A stretch of DNA of 64,000 nucleotides from Rugamonas brunnea. GTDB lineage: Bacteria; Pseudomonadota; Gammaproteobacteria; Burkholderiales; Burkholderiaceae_D. Below the pieces are notes generated by a model. The model was not told the DNA's origin, did no database searches, and worked only from the letters and a program-made list of their open reading frames with translations. Location: contig NZ_JACEZT010000011.1 of assembly GCF_014042345.1 (NCBI RefSeq), positions 124,001 through 188,000 on the forward strand. The letters run 5' to 3'. The translations under genes and the position numbers were made by a program. This document shows positions 48,382 through 58,400 of this stretch, piece after piece; the first letter of the stretch is position 1, and every line of letters begins with the position of its first letter.

Positions 48382-49343
48382 GCCGCCTTGTGCTTGCGTT
48401 CGAGCAGGGCCACGAACAGGTCTTCGATGGTGGGCTCGATGGTCTCCACCGGGCCGGCGGACACACCGGCCGCCTGCAAGGCCTGCGCCAGCGGCGCGCG
48501 GCTGGCCTCGGCGTCGTCGACGTGCACGTGCACCCCGTCGCCCACCAGCAGCACGCCGCGCACGCCGGCCACGGGCTCGATGGCCGCCGCCGCCTCGCGC
48601 GGCCGCGCGCTCGCCACGCGCACGATGGCGCCTGGCAGCTCGCGCTTGAGCTGCTGCGGCGTGTCGCAGTACATCATGCTGCCCTCATCGAACAGGGCCA
48701 GCCGGTCGCAGCGTTCGGCCTCGTCCAGGTAGGCGGTGGAGATCACCATGGCCACGCCGGTGGCGCGCAGCGAATACAGGATTTGCCAGAACTCGCGCCG
48801 CGACACGGGATCGACGCCGGTGGTCGGTTCGTCCAGCAGCAGCACGCGGGGCGCGTGCACCAGCGCGCACGTGAGGCCCAGCTTCTGCTTCATGCCGCCC
48901 GAAAGCTGCCCTGCCAGGCGCTGGCGGAAAGGCAGCATGCGCGAGGCCGTCAGCAATTGCACCGCGCGCTCCTCCCACAGCTTGCGCGGCACGTCGAACA
49001 GGTCGGCGAAGAAGCGGATATTCTCGTCCACCGTCAGGTCGTCGTACAGCCCAAAGCGCTGCGGCATGTAGCTGACGTGGCGCTTGGTGCGTTCGGGATC
49101 GGCCACCACGTCCACCTCGTCGATGCGGATCGCGCCGGCGTCGGCCCGCATCACGCTGGCCAGCATGCGCATGGTGGTGGTCTTGCCGGCGCCGTCGGGG
49201 CCCACCAGGCCGAAGATCTCGCCCTGGCGCACGGAGAAGCTGACGTTGTCCACGGCCGTCAGCGAACCGAAACGCTTGCTCACGCCGCGCACATCAAGCG
49301 CCAGCGGCGGCGGTGACGTCCCTTGGCCGGTCGGCTCCATCAT
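48378..49343 (-). CDS. ABC transporter ATP-binding protein (first half of YbhF type)
   Basis: 321 residues. Walker A is GPDGAGKTTTMR (about 49), Q-loop MPQRFGLYDD, signature LSGGMKQKLGLTCA (about 150) and Walker B VLLLDEPTTGVDPV (about 170). Asp in place of the usual Asn at Walker A (GPDGAGKT) is a known variant in YbhF-type ATPases. Start: the double ATG at 49343, which overlaps the HlyD gene stop by ATGA. Longer in-frame readings overlap the HlyD gene and are discarded. Confidence 0.92.
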   Translation of the reverse strand: MMEPTGQGTSPPPLALDVRGVSKRFGSLTAVDNVSFSVRQGEIFGLVGPDGAGKTTTMRMLASVMRADAGAIRIDEVDVVADPERTKRHVSYMPQRFGLYDDLTVDENIRFFADLFDVPRKLWEERAVQLLTASRMLPFRQRLAGQLSGGMKQKLGLTCALVHAPRVLLLDEPTTGVDPVSRREFWQILYSLRATGVAMVISTAYLDEAERCDRLALFDEGSMMYCDTPQQLKRELPGAIVRVASARPREAAAAIEPVAGVRGVLLVGDGVHVHVDDAEASRAPLAQALQAAGVSAGPVETIEPTIEDLFVALLERKHKAA

Positions 49344-50314
49344 GGCCGGGCCGCCGCCAGCACGGCATCGGCCGGCATGCCGGGCACGAACTTGCGGTCG
49401 CGGTTGTCGATGTCGATCTTCACGCGGTACACCAGCGTGACGCGCTCGGCATGGGTTTCCACGCTGCGCGGCGTGAATTCCGCCTTGGCCGCGATGAACG
49501 ACAGCTTGCCGCTGAAACGCTGGCCGGGGAAGCTGTCGCTGGTGATGGCCACCTCCTGCCCCAGGCGCACGCGGCCCAGGTCGGTCTCGTTCAGGTAGGC
49601 CCGCAGCCACACGTGATCGAGGTCGGCCAGCGTAATGACGGGCGTGCCGGGCGCCACCACCTCGCCCAGTTCCGCCTGGCGCGTGAGCACCACGCCGTCG
49701 AACGGCGCGGCCAGCGTGGCATAGCTGGCCATGATGCGGCTCAGTTGTTCCGTCTGTTCGCCACTGTGGACGCCGGCCTGCGCCACCTTGACGCTGCGTT
49801 GCGCCACCACCTCCAGCGCGCGGTCGCGGTCAAGCTGGGCGCGCGCCTGCTTGAGCGCCGTGGCCGCGTTATCGAGTGCCGCCGTCGCCAGGAAGCCCTG
49901 ATGCTGCAAGGCCTGGCTGCGTTCCAGGTCCAGCTTGCGCTGGGCCACGGTGGCGACGTCGGCCTCCACCGTCTTACGGCTGGCGGCCACGTTTTCCAGC
50001 GCCATATCGAGCTGGCTGCGCTGCACGGCCACGCCGGCCGCCGCCACCGCCACCTGCTGGTTCAACTCCTGCTGGTCCACCACGGCCAGCACCGTGCCCT
50101 TGGCCACCCACTGGCCCTCGTTGAACGGCAGTTGCACCACGCGCGCCTGCAAACCATTAAAGCTGAGCACGCTCTCATGGGCTTCGATATTGCCCGACAG
50201 GTGGATGGTCTGCGACGGCGCTTCGCGGTGCCATTGCGGCAGCACGCCGCTGAAATACAGGGCCGACAGCGCCAATACGGCGCCGCTGGCGATCGTCAGT
50301 TTTTTCTTATTCAT
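49340..50314 (-). CDS. HlyD/YbhG-type membrane fusion protein
   Basis: 324 residues: an N-terminal membrane helix (LTIASGAVLALSALYFSGVL), a lipoyl half (LSGNIEAHESVLSFNGLQAR), coiled-coil hairpin (about 80-185), return lipoyl half (APFDGVVLTRQAELGEVVA) and beta-barrel. It is the adaptor of the ABC exporter, as YbhG is for YbhFSR. ATGA overlaps with the WS/DGAT gene upstream and the ATPase downstream. No outer membrane channel is encoded in this operon; a TolC-type partner must be elsewhere. Confidence 0.92.
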   Translation of the reverse strand: MNKKKLTIASGAVLALSALYFSGVLPQWHREAPSQTIHLSGNIEAHESVLSFNGLQARVVQLPFNEGQWVAKGTVLAVVDQQELNQQVAVAAAGVAVQRSQLDMALENVAASRKTVEADVATVAQRKLDLERSQALQHQGFLATAALDNAATALKQARAQLDRDRALEVVAQRSVKVAQAGVHSGEQTEQLSRIMASYATLAAPFDGVVLTRQAELGEVVAPGTPVITLADLDHVWLRAYLNETDLGRVRLGQEVAITSDSFPGQRFSGKLSFIAAKAEFTPRSVETHAERVTLVYRVKIDIDNRDRKFVPGMPADAVLAAARP

Positions 50315-51813
50315 GGAATAGGTTCTGCTCCGGGACGGGATGTTTTCGCGGTGCTGCGCTTGCGCCGTGGCGTCGCGGTCACGGAAGCCTTGCCTACGTC
50401 GGCAGCGAAGCGCGCCGGCCACGGCATGGTCAGGCAGCGCAGCAGCAGCGCTTCGAATTCCGTCACCATGTGCTTGGCCAGCACTTCGGGATCGGGCACG
50501 CGCTGCACGTCCGCCACCACGCCGAGGTTGACCTGGCCCGCATAACTGAGGATGCTGATGCCCAGGCCGATGCCACCCGATTGCGGCACCCAGAACACCT
50601 GCCGCTCGATGCGCTGGCCCGCCATGTAGCGCGCCTCCGGTGCGCCGCGCACGTTGGTGACGACGGCGCTGGCGTTGGCGGCCAGCGCCTGCACCAGCGT
50701 TTCGCGCAGCCCGTCGGGGGCGGCGCCCATGCAGGCCAGGATGCCCAGCGCCACCGTCGCCTGTTGCGAATGCTTGAGCGCCTCCATCCGTTCATGCACG
50801 GCCCTGGTGCGGCGCAAGGCATCGGCCTCGCCCAGCGGCAGATCGAGGAACACGAGGCCGAAATGGTTGCCCAGTTCCTGCACCGGGCCGGGTGGGCGCA
50901 GGTTGACGGGCACCAGCGCCCGCACTTCCACGCCGTCCACGGGATCGTCCTGGTCCAGCAGGTAGCCGCGCAGGGCGGCCGCCACGCACGACAACAACAC
51001 ATCATTGACGGAGCACGACAAGGCGCTGGCCACGGCCTTGACCTCCTCCAGCGCCAGCGGGCGGGCGCAGGCGACCCGCTTCATCACGCCCAACGGGCCC
51101 TTGTAGCGGGTGGGACAATCCGGCTCCATGGTGGCGATCACGCCCAGCTCCGTGGCCAGGTCGATGCCGCGCCGGGCCGCCGCCAGCGCGCGGTCGGGAT
51201 GGCCGCTCCAGTCGGCCGCCAGGCCGTAAGCCGTGCGGGCCAGGCGCACGCCATCGCCGGCCAGTTCCGTCACCTGGCCCAGCACCTTTTCCCACGCGGC
51301 CCGTGGCGGCGGCGTGCCGTCCAGGTCCGGCGACGGCAGCGCGTGGTGGGTCGCGCTGTTGTCGGTCAACGCGCCCATCACGTGCGACAGGGCGAAGCCG
51401 TCGCCGTAGCAGTGGTGGATGCGCAGCATCAACGCGCTGTGATTGGCGTCGATGTCGATCAGGTGCATTTGCCACATTGGCTTGCTGGGGTCGAGGGCCG
51501 TGCTGACCAGCTCTCCGGCCAGCTTGTCCAGGCCGCGCTGGCCGGCGCCGCGCGGCAGGGCCAGTTGGCGCACGTGCCAGTCCAGATCGAAGCCGGGGTC
51601 AGTCTCCCAGTAGGCATCGCCGCCCTCCCAGCCCACGCGCTGGCGGAAGCGGTGGAAGCACAGCATGCGCGTGCGCACCAGGGCCTTGAGCCGCGCCAGG
51701 TCCAGGCGCCCCGCGAAGGTCATCAGGCCGCAGATCATCATCAGGTTGGTCGGACGGTCCATGCGCAGCCAGGCATGATCGACCACCGACAGCGGTTCGC
51801 GTTCAGTGACCAT
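50311..51813 (-). CDS. Wax ester synthase / diacylglycerol acyltransferase (WS/DGAT)
   Basis: 500 residues. The catalytic HHxxxDG motif is RIHHCYGDGFAL (about residue 132). Other family segments are LDPSKPMWQMHLIDI, SVNDVLLSCVAAALRGYL and the NVRGAPEARYMAG region, with a cysteine-poor C-terminal chloramphenicol-acetyltransferase-like fold. The enzymes move fatty acyl groups from acyl-CoA onto fatty alcohols or diacylglycerol. Tgs1, a strongly DosR-induced protein of M. tuberculosis, belongs to this family. It is the first gene of the chain with the HlyD/ABC exporter, overlapping by ATGA. The start at 51813 has a poor Shine-Dalgarno. It may synthesise storage lipid, or the exported product. 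Confidence 0.9.
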   Translation of the reverse strand: MVTEREPLSVVDHAWLRMDRPTNLMMICGLMTFAGRLDLARLKALVRTRMLCFHRFRQRVGWEGGDAYWETDPGFDLDWHVRQLALPRGAGQRGLDKLAGELVSTALDPSKPMWQMHLIDIDANHSALMLRIHHCYGDGFALSHVMGALTDNSATHHALPSPDLDGTPPPRAAWEKVLGQVTELAGDGVRLARTAYGLAADWSGHPDRALAAARRGIDLATELGVIATMEPDCPTRYKGPLGVMKRVACARPLALEEVKAVASALSCSVNDVLLSCVAAALRGYLLDQDDPVDGVEVRALVPVNLRPPGPVQELGNHFGLVFLDLPLGEADALRRTRAVHERMEALKHSQQATVALGILACMGAAPDGLRETLVQALAANASAVVTNVRGAPEARYMAGQRIERQVFWVPQSGGIGLGISILSYAGQVNLGVVADVQRVPDPEVLAKHMVTEFEALLLRCLTMPWPARFAADVGKASVTATPRRKRSTAKTSRPGAEPIP

Positions 51814-51963
51814 GGCGCTGCATCCGCGTGGCGGCCGCGAGGCCGTTGCATGGTTGATCCGTCATCGCATCTCTCCTCGTGGCTGGGTTGGGCCGGCTCC
51901 ATTTTTGGGTTCCGGTCTTGTCAAGTCATCCGCACATGGTGGACTGATGAAAATGATATTGCA

Positions 51964-51977
51964 TTGACCTGTATCAA
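51964..51977. promoter_or_regulatory. FNR box between the WS/DGAT and FtsH genes
   Basis: TTGAC-CTGT-ATCAA, one mismatch from consensus. A TACCAA hexamer is centred 32 bp to the right (52000-52005) and a CACCAT hexamer on the minus strand 32 bp to the left, both weak, so it could control either or both divergent operons. Confidence 0.6.
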
Positions 51978-52103
51978 ATACACAAATAGCAGGATATCTT
52001 ACCAACACAACAATTTTCATCACGCTGCGCATGATTTGCGTCAGTTTGCGCCGCTTGCGGATACACTAACTTCGACAGGTAGACAACGCTTGACACTCAG
52101 GAA

Positions 52104-54056
52104 ATGAATGTGACCGACCAGCCACCTAATCGCCCGCCCTTGCCCTCCCCCGCCAACCCCAACCCCAACCGCATCCCGCGCGCGTCGTGGTACTGGGCCA
52201 TCGGCCTGCTGGCCATGTCGCTGTGGCTATTGTTTGGCAACGCGCCGCCCGGCGTGCCGGTCCCGTACAGCGAATTCAAGGCGCTGCTCCACGCGGGCAA
52301 GGTGCATGACCTGTCGGTCAGCGAACGGCAGGTCAGTGGCGCGCTGGCGGACGGGTCGCTCGCCCCGCCATTGACCGAGGAACGGTCCAACGCCCTGCGC
52401 GCGGCCACCAAGACCCATCCCGGCTTCACCACCTTGCGCGTGACCGACCCCGACCTCGTGAAGGACCTGGAAGCGTCGCATGTGAGCTACACCGCCGAGG
52501 AGGAAAGCCGGCTGCCCATGCTGCTGTCATGGCTGGCCCCTGGCCTGCTGTTGCTGTTGTTCTGGCGCCTGGCCATGCCGGCCGGCGGCGGCATCGGCGG
52601 CTTGATGGAGGTCGGCAAGAGCAAGGCCCGCGTCTACATGCAAAAGGATACCGGCGTCACCTTCAAGGATATCGCCGGCATCGACGAGGCGCGCGATGAG
52701 CTGATGCTGATCGTGGAATTCCTCAAACACCCCGAGCGTTACCGGCGCCTGGGCGGCCGCATCCCCAAGGGTGTGCTGATCGTGGGCGCGCCGGGCACGG
52801 GCAAGACGCTGCTGGCCAAGGCGGTAGCCGGCGAGGCGGGCGTGCCGTTCTTCTCCATCGGCGGGTCCGAGTTCGTGGAAATGTTCGTCGGCGTGGGCGC
52901 GGCACGCGTGCGCAGCCTGTTCGAACAGGCGCAGCAACAAGCGCCCTGCATCATCTTCATCGACGAACTGGATGCGCTAGGCAAGGCGCGCGGCCTGGCC
53001 TCCATGGGCGGCCACCAGGAACACGAGCAGACCCTCAATCAGTTGCTGGTGGAGATGGATGGTTTCGACGCCAACACAGGCGTCATCATCATGGCCGCCA
53101 CCAACCGCCCGGAAGTGCTGGACCCGGCCCTGCTGCGGCCCGGCCGCTTCGACCGCCACATCGCGCTGGACCGGCCCGACCTGAACGGCCGGCGCCAGAT
53201 CCTGGGCGTGCACGTCAAGCAAGTCAAGCTGGGGCCGGACGTGGACCTGGAACGGCTGGCCGCCACCACAGCCGGTTTCGCGGGCGCCGACCTGGCCAAC
53301 CTGGTCAACGAAGCGGCCCTGCACGCGGCCAACGCGAACAAGGACCAGATCGACATGAACGACTTCGAACAGGCGCTGGACCGCATCGTGGGCGGCATCG
53401 AGAAGAAGACGCGGGTGATGAACCGGACCGAAAAGGAAACCGTCGCCTACCACGAATCGGGCCATGCGCTGGTGGCCGAACTGCGGCCCCATGCCGACCG
53501 GGTGGCCAAGATTTCCATCATTCCGCGCGGCGTGGCGGCGCTGGGCTACACCCAGCAAACGCCCACCGAGGACCGGTACCTGATGCGCTACAGCGAACTG
53601 CTGGAACGGCTGGACGTGCTGCTGGGCGGGCGCGTGGCCGAGGAACTGGTGTACGGCGACGTCTCGACCGGCGCGCAGAACGATCTGCAACGGGCCACGG
53701 AACTGGCCGTGCAGATGGTGAGCCAGTACGGCATGAGCAGCAGGATAGGCCTGGCCACGTACGAGCAAGCGGGCCAGAACGGCTGGTACAACGGCATGGG
53801 CGGCATGCCCGGCGCGCGCAAGGGCTACAGCGAGCGCACGGCGCGCATGATCGACGCCGAAGTGACACAGTTGCTGGCCGACGCGCGCACGCGCGTGCGC
53901 GCCACGCTGGAGCAGCACCGTCCGGTGCTCGATGCGCTGGCCAAACGGCTGCTGGAGACGGAGGTGGTGGACCGCACCACCTTGACGGCGCTCCTGGAAA
54001 GCAATGGCGCCCATGCCGGCGCCGATACGGGCGGCGCGCCGCCGCTGCTGCAATGA
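52104..54056 (+). CDS. FtsH-like AAA+ membrane metalloprotease (additional copy)
   Basis: 650 residues: two membrane helices (about 30-48 and 142-162) flanking a periplasmic domain. The AAA module has Walker [14 protein letters not shown] (about 231), pore motif FVGVGAAR, Walker [14 protein letters not shown], and the second region [19 protein letters not shown]. The zinc site is [10 protein letters not shown] (about 452) with the third ligand Asp in the QNDLQRATE region. FtsH degrades membrane and short-lived proteins. The divergent N-terminus and accessory location mark it as an extra copy; a housekeeping ftsH is expected elsewhere. AGGAA lies before the ATG. Its last codons overlap the next gene by ATGA. 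Confidence 0.93.
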   Translation: MNVTDQPPNRPPLPSPANPNPNRIPRASWYWAIGLLAMSLWLLFGNAPPGVPVPYSEFKALLHAGKVHDLSVSERQVSGALADGSLAPPLTEERSNALRAATKTHPGFTTLRVTDPDLVKDLEASHVSYTAEEESRLPMLLSWLAPGLLLLLFWRLAMPAGGGIGGLMEVGKSKARVYMQKDTGVTFKDIAGIDEARDELMLIVEFLKHPERYRRLGGRIPKGVLIVGAPGTGKTLLAKAVAGEAGVPFFSIGGSEFVEMFVGVGAARVRSLFEQAQQQAPCIIFIDELDALGKARGLASMGGHQEHEQTLNQLLVEMDGFDANTGVIIMAATNRPEVLDPALLRPGRFDRHIALDRPDLNGRRQILGVHVKQVKLGPDVDLERLAATTAGFAGADLANLVNEAALHAANANKDQIDMNDFEQALDRIVGGIEKKTRVMNRTEKETVAYHESGHALVAELRPHADRVAKISIIPRGVAALGYTQQTPTEDRYLMRYSELLERLDVLLGGRVAEELVYGDVSTGAQNDLQRATELAVQMVSQYGMSSRIGLATYEQAGQNGWYNGMGGMPGARKGYSERTARMIDAEVTQLLADARTRVRATLEQHRPVLDALAKRLLETEVVDRTTLTALLESNGAHAGADTGGAPPLLQ

Positions 54057-55327
54057 CGTGGCGGTGCGCCTGCCGGCTTGCCGTTGCCGCCCTGTCCTTC
54101 CTCGCCATCGGCAGCCCTGCACTGGCCATCGAGGGCTCGGTGGTCAGCAAGGTGGATCAAGCACCGCTGGCTGGTGCCATCGTTACCTCCGGCACGCAGA
54201 CCACCCGCACCGATGCGTCGGGCCACTTCCAGCTGCCGTTGTCGAACGGCGCGCTGGCCGTCCGCGCGCCCGGCTACGAACGCAGGCAAGTGGCCGTGGC
54301 GGCCGGGCCGGAGCAGCCGCAGCATATTGCGCTGGCGCCGTTCCAGCCCAAGGCCGTGTACTTGTCCGTCTACGGCATCGGCAGCGGCGCGCTGCGCGAC
54401 GCCGCGCTCAAGCTGGAGGACCAGACGGCGCTCAACGCACTGGTGATCGACGTCAAGGGCGACCGTGGCCTGATCCCCTACCTGAGCGCCCTGCCGCTGG
54501 CCAGCACCATCGGCGCGCAGAAGGTACGCACGATCAGCGACATGCCGGCCATGATCAAGCTGCTACGGCAGAAGAACATCTACCTGATCGGACGCATCGT
54601 CGTCTTCAAGGACGACCTGCTGGCGACGGCCCACCCCGAACTGGCGCTGCATGGCGCCGACGGCGCGCTATGGCATGACCGGGAAGGCCTGGCCTGGCTG
54701 GACCCGATGCGCGAAGAAGGCTGGCGCTACAGCCTGGACGTGGCCGAGGAAGCAGCGCGCCTCGGTTTCGACGAGATCCAGTTCGATTATGTCCGCTTCC
54801 CCGATGCGGCCGGCCTGCGCTTCGCCCAGCCCAACACCCAGGCCAACCGCGTGGCCGCCATTACCGGCTTCCTGAACGCGGCCCGCAAGCGGTTGGCGCC
54901 GTACAACGTGTTCGTGGCGGCGGACATTTTCGGCTACGTGCTGTGGAACCCGGATGACACGGCCATCGGCCAGGACATCAATCTGCTCGTGCAGGCCGTC
55001 GACTATGTATGCCCGATGCTGTATCCGTCCGGCTTCACGTGGGGCTTGCCCGGCACGCCAAACCCGGTCGAACATCCGTACGACATCGTGTTCCGCTCGC
55101 TGCAAAAGGCCAAGCAGCGCACCGGCCTGCCCGGCTCGCGGTTCCGACCGTGGCTGCAGGAGTTCTCGGATTATGCCTTCGACCGCCGCAAGTTCGACGG
55201 CGACGAAGTGCAGGCGCAGATCGAGGCCGCGCGCGCAGCCGGCAGCAACGGCTGGATGCTGTGGAACCCGCGCAACCATTACGGGAGCGACGGCCTGCCA
55301 TGCGACGACGGCGGCTGCCCGCCCTGA
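54053..55327 (+). CDS. Secreted putative glycoside hydrolase (DUF4015) with N-terminal regulatory-like domain
   Basis: 424 residues: a signal peptide (LAVAALSFLAIGSPALA) and a carboxypeptidase regulatory-like domain (about 30-95, VVSKVDQAPLAGAIVTSGT). A DUF4015 TIM-barrel-type domain follows (about 100-420), with VIDVKGDRGLI, FDEIQFDYVRFPD, VAADIFGYVLWNP and CPMLYPSGF. The Asp in the DYVRFPD strand and later acids are plausible active-site residues of a glycoside hydrolase. The polysaccharide substrate is unknown. It is translationally coupled to the FtsH gene (ATGA), an unusual pairing. It ends 79 bases before the convergent tssM stop. Confidence 0.88.
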   Translation: MTWRCACRLAVAALSFLAIGSPALAIEGSVVSKVDQAPLAGAIVTSGTQTTRTDASGHFQLPLSNGALAVRAPGYERRQVAVAAGPEQPQHIALAPFQPKAVYLSVYGIGSGALRDAALKLEDQTALNALVIDVKGDRGLIPYLSALPLASTIGAQKVRTISDMPAMIKLLRQKNIYLIGRIVVFKDDLLATAHPELALHGADGALWHDREGLAWLDPMREEGWRYSLDVAEEAARLGFDEIQFDYVRFPDAAGLRFAQPNTQANRVAAITGFLNAARKRLAPYNVFVAADIFGYVLWNPDDTAIGQDINLLVQAVDYVCPMLYPSGFTWGLPGTPNPVEHPYDIVFRSLQKAKQRTGLPGSRFRPWLQEFSDYAFDRRKFDGDEVQAQIEAARAAGSNGWMLWNPRNHYGSDGLPCDDGGCPP

Positions 55328-55406
55328 CAACGCGTCTCAAGCAACTGGTGGCGGCGTCGTGCCCGGCCACGGTGCTGTTGAAACGTTTTTCACGCCAGGA
55401 TTGCCA

Positions 55407-58400
55407 TCACAGGCGGTCCAGGCAACGGTAGCCCTCCAGCGCCTCGCGCCGAAACGGGTTGATCACGCTGCTGGCGGTCAGGCTGTAACTGATCTTGTGG
55501 CCGTCGAGATCGTAGGTGAGCTTGAAACGCTCGCCCTGCGGCGTCGGTTCCAGCGTGCCCTGGTCTATCATGCGCAGCCAGGCCCACGCGCCTTCCGTGC
55601 GCAGCGTGCGGCCGGCAGGCGTGGCCTCCAGCCGTACCTGGCCCGAGCCCTTGCCGCTGGGGACCTGCAACGACGCCGCGCGCACCGTGGCCGGCGGGCC
55701 AAACGGCACGGGCTGGCCGTCGATATCCAGCATCACCTGGCTCAGCGCAGGGTCGGCGCTGAGCAGCTTGAGGTCGAAGCGCATCGACGGCTGCTTGCCG
55801 CCATTGCCGAACCAGGCATCGCGCACCAGCGCCGCACGCTGGAACGAATCCAGCACATCCTGCGGAATACCCAGCGTGACCTTGTCGCCGTTCGGGCGCC
55901 AGCGCCACTGGCGCCCGCCCATGTCCACGTAGGGCAGCAGGTTTTGCTGGAAGAACTGGTCCACCAGTCCGCCGGGTGCGAAGAACTTGCCGAAGTCGTC
56001 CTGCGTCACTTCCTGCGCGGCGCTGCGCACCAGCGGGTAGCGGCCGGCGATGGCCTGACGGCAGAACTGGGCGGCGCTGGCCGTCCACAAGGCGTTCAGG
56101 CGTTCGCGCTCGCTGCCCATGGTCAGGCCGGCGCCGCCGCTGTCAATATTCTTGAGCATCTGGCCCAGCGGCGCGGCCTTGCCGTCCCCTTCCCGCTTCA
56201 ACTTGGCCAGCGCGTCGCCCGGCGGCGGCGGCTGGCCTGCGCGCTTGGCGGCGGCGGCGGCGTCGAAATAGGTGGCCACGTCGCGCAGCATGGCCAGCAG
56301 ACCGTCCAGCGGCGCGGGCGAACCTGCCACCATGCGGTGCAGGTCGTCGAAATGGACGTCAACCGGGATCTGCTGGGCGGCGGCGGCCGGCGCGCCGTCG
56401 CCATCACCCATGCCCAGCACCCCTTCCAGTTTCTTCTTGTAGCTGTCGCTCTTGTCCTTGAGCGAGGCGAGCACGGACGATTCGGGCTTCTTGGCGGCGC
56501 TGGCGGCCAGCGTCGTTTCCCGCGCGGCCGCCACCAGCACCTTGCGCAGTGGCGAATCGAGGCCCGACAGGATGCCCGTCACGCGCGCACCCTGGTCCAG
56601 CGTGGCGAACGGCACAATGCTCAGGTCGGCCAGGTAGCGGTCCCATTCCGCGATGTAGTCGTTGTAGTAGAGCTGCAGCAGCGCAGCCCGGATCTGTTCA
56701 TTGCCGGCCTTGCCCGTGACGGCTTCCTGGCGGTCCAGCACCCAGTTGTCGCGGCTCACATCATCCATCGCCTGTCCGCTCAGCTCCAGGAACTTGGCGT
56801 AGCCGGCCACCGAGAACATGCCCGGCACGCCGCGCGTGAGCGCTTCGCCGCTGCGGCGCACCAGCACTTGCGGCGCATCGCGCCCGCCGGCCGCCGTGGC
56901 GCTGAATTCGGGCAGCTGGGCACGGGCCAGCGCGCGTTTCAGCCCGTTGTACATGCGCTGCTCCAACGGCATGCGGGCCAGCGCCAGGCGGGTGTCGGCC
57001 ACCAGTTGCGCATCCAGCTGTTGCGGCAGTTCGAAGCTGGGGTAGGCTTTCAGCAGCGCGGCCACGTGGCCCATCAACGCCTCGCGCTGGGCCGGGCTGG
57101 CGTCACTCATGTTGCGCAGCCAGTCCAGTTCCGCCCAGCCGGCGATGGAGGCGGCGTCGTAATGACGGGTGTCACCCAGCATCAGGTACAGGCGCAGCAC
57201 TTCGTACAGGTAATCGAGGTTGTTGGCGCTGCCGCGCCGCAGCTGCTGCTCCATGCGGTACACCATGCGCGGCAGCAGCGTGGCGCGCAGCGTGCGCAGG
57301 TACAGCGACTGGGCGCCGGCGCCCAGCTTGTCGCCCTGGTACAGGCCCAGGGTCATCAGGAATGGCACGTCCTGGCCCTGGGCCGCGTACCCGGCCGGCA
57401 GGTCGCGCACGGCGTCCAGCAGCGGCAGGATCTGCGCGGCGCTGGTATCGGGCGTGACGGCTTGCGCCAGTTTGGCGATCTCGGGCACCTTGTGGTCCAC
57501 CTGGCTCACCAGGCGGCTGTTGCGGGCGTAGCTGGTGACCATCCCGGCCGTGCCCAGCACCAGCACCAGGCCGATGGCGATCGTGGCGCCCCATTGCAGG
57601 CGGCGGCGCTGGCGTTCGAACTGACGGTTGACGCCCGCCACTTCCGCCTCCGCGAAGATCACCTCGCGCAGCAACCGGGTGAGGAAGTAGCTGCGGCCAC
57701 TGGCGGCGTTGGCCGGCAGGACTTGCCGCTCCAGGCCGTAGGCGGCCGCCATGGCGCCCATCACGCGGTCGATCGGGTGGCCTTCCTGGGTGCCGCTGGT
57801 GAAGTACACGCCGCGCAGCAAGGCCGCCGTCTCGTAACGGGTGGACTGGAACACGTCGGTCAGGAACGTTTGCAGCACGTCGCCAAGGCCGGCGAACTGC
57901 TGCGGGAAACCGTACAACAGGGCGCGGCGCTGGATGTCGCGCTCACCCTGCATGCGTTGCAGCAGGCGCGCCTGCAATTGACGCTCCAGCGACTGGAACT
58001 CGGCCGGGAAGGCGTTCAGCGACGCCATCACCTGCTCCGGCTCCACCAGCGGGAAACTCATGCCCCACACCTGGCCCCGGTCTTCCTTGCCCATCTCGCC
58101 AAAGAATTCGGTGAAGCCGGCCAGCAGGTCGCACTTGGTCACCATCACGTAGATGGGGAAGCGCATGCCCAGCTGTTCGTGCAGATCCTGGATGCGGGCG
58201 CGGATGGCCAGCGCCTGCTGCTTGCGGGCCGCCTCGCCCTGTTGCAGCAGGTCCGCCACGCTGACGGCCAGGATCACGCCGTTGATGGGCCGGCGCCGCC
58301 GGTGCTTGCGCAGCAATTGCAGGAAGCCGCGCCACGCGGCCTGATCGACTTCCTCGTGGCTGTCCTGGGTCGTGTAGCGGCCGGCCGTATCGAGCAGCAC

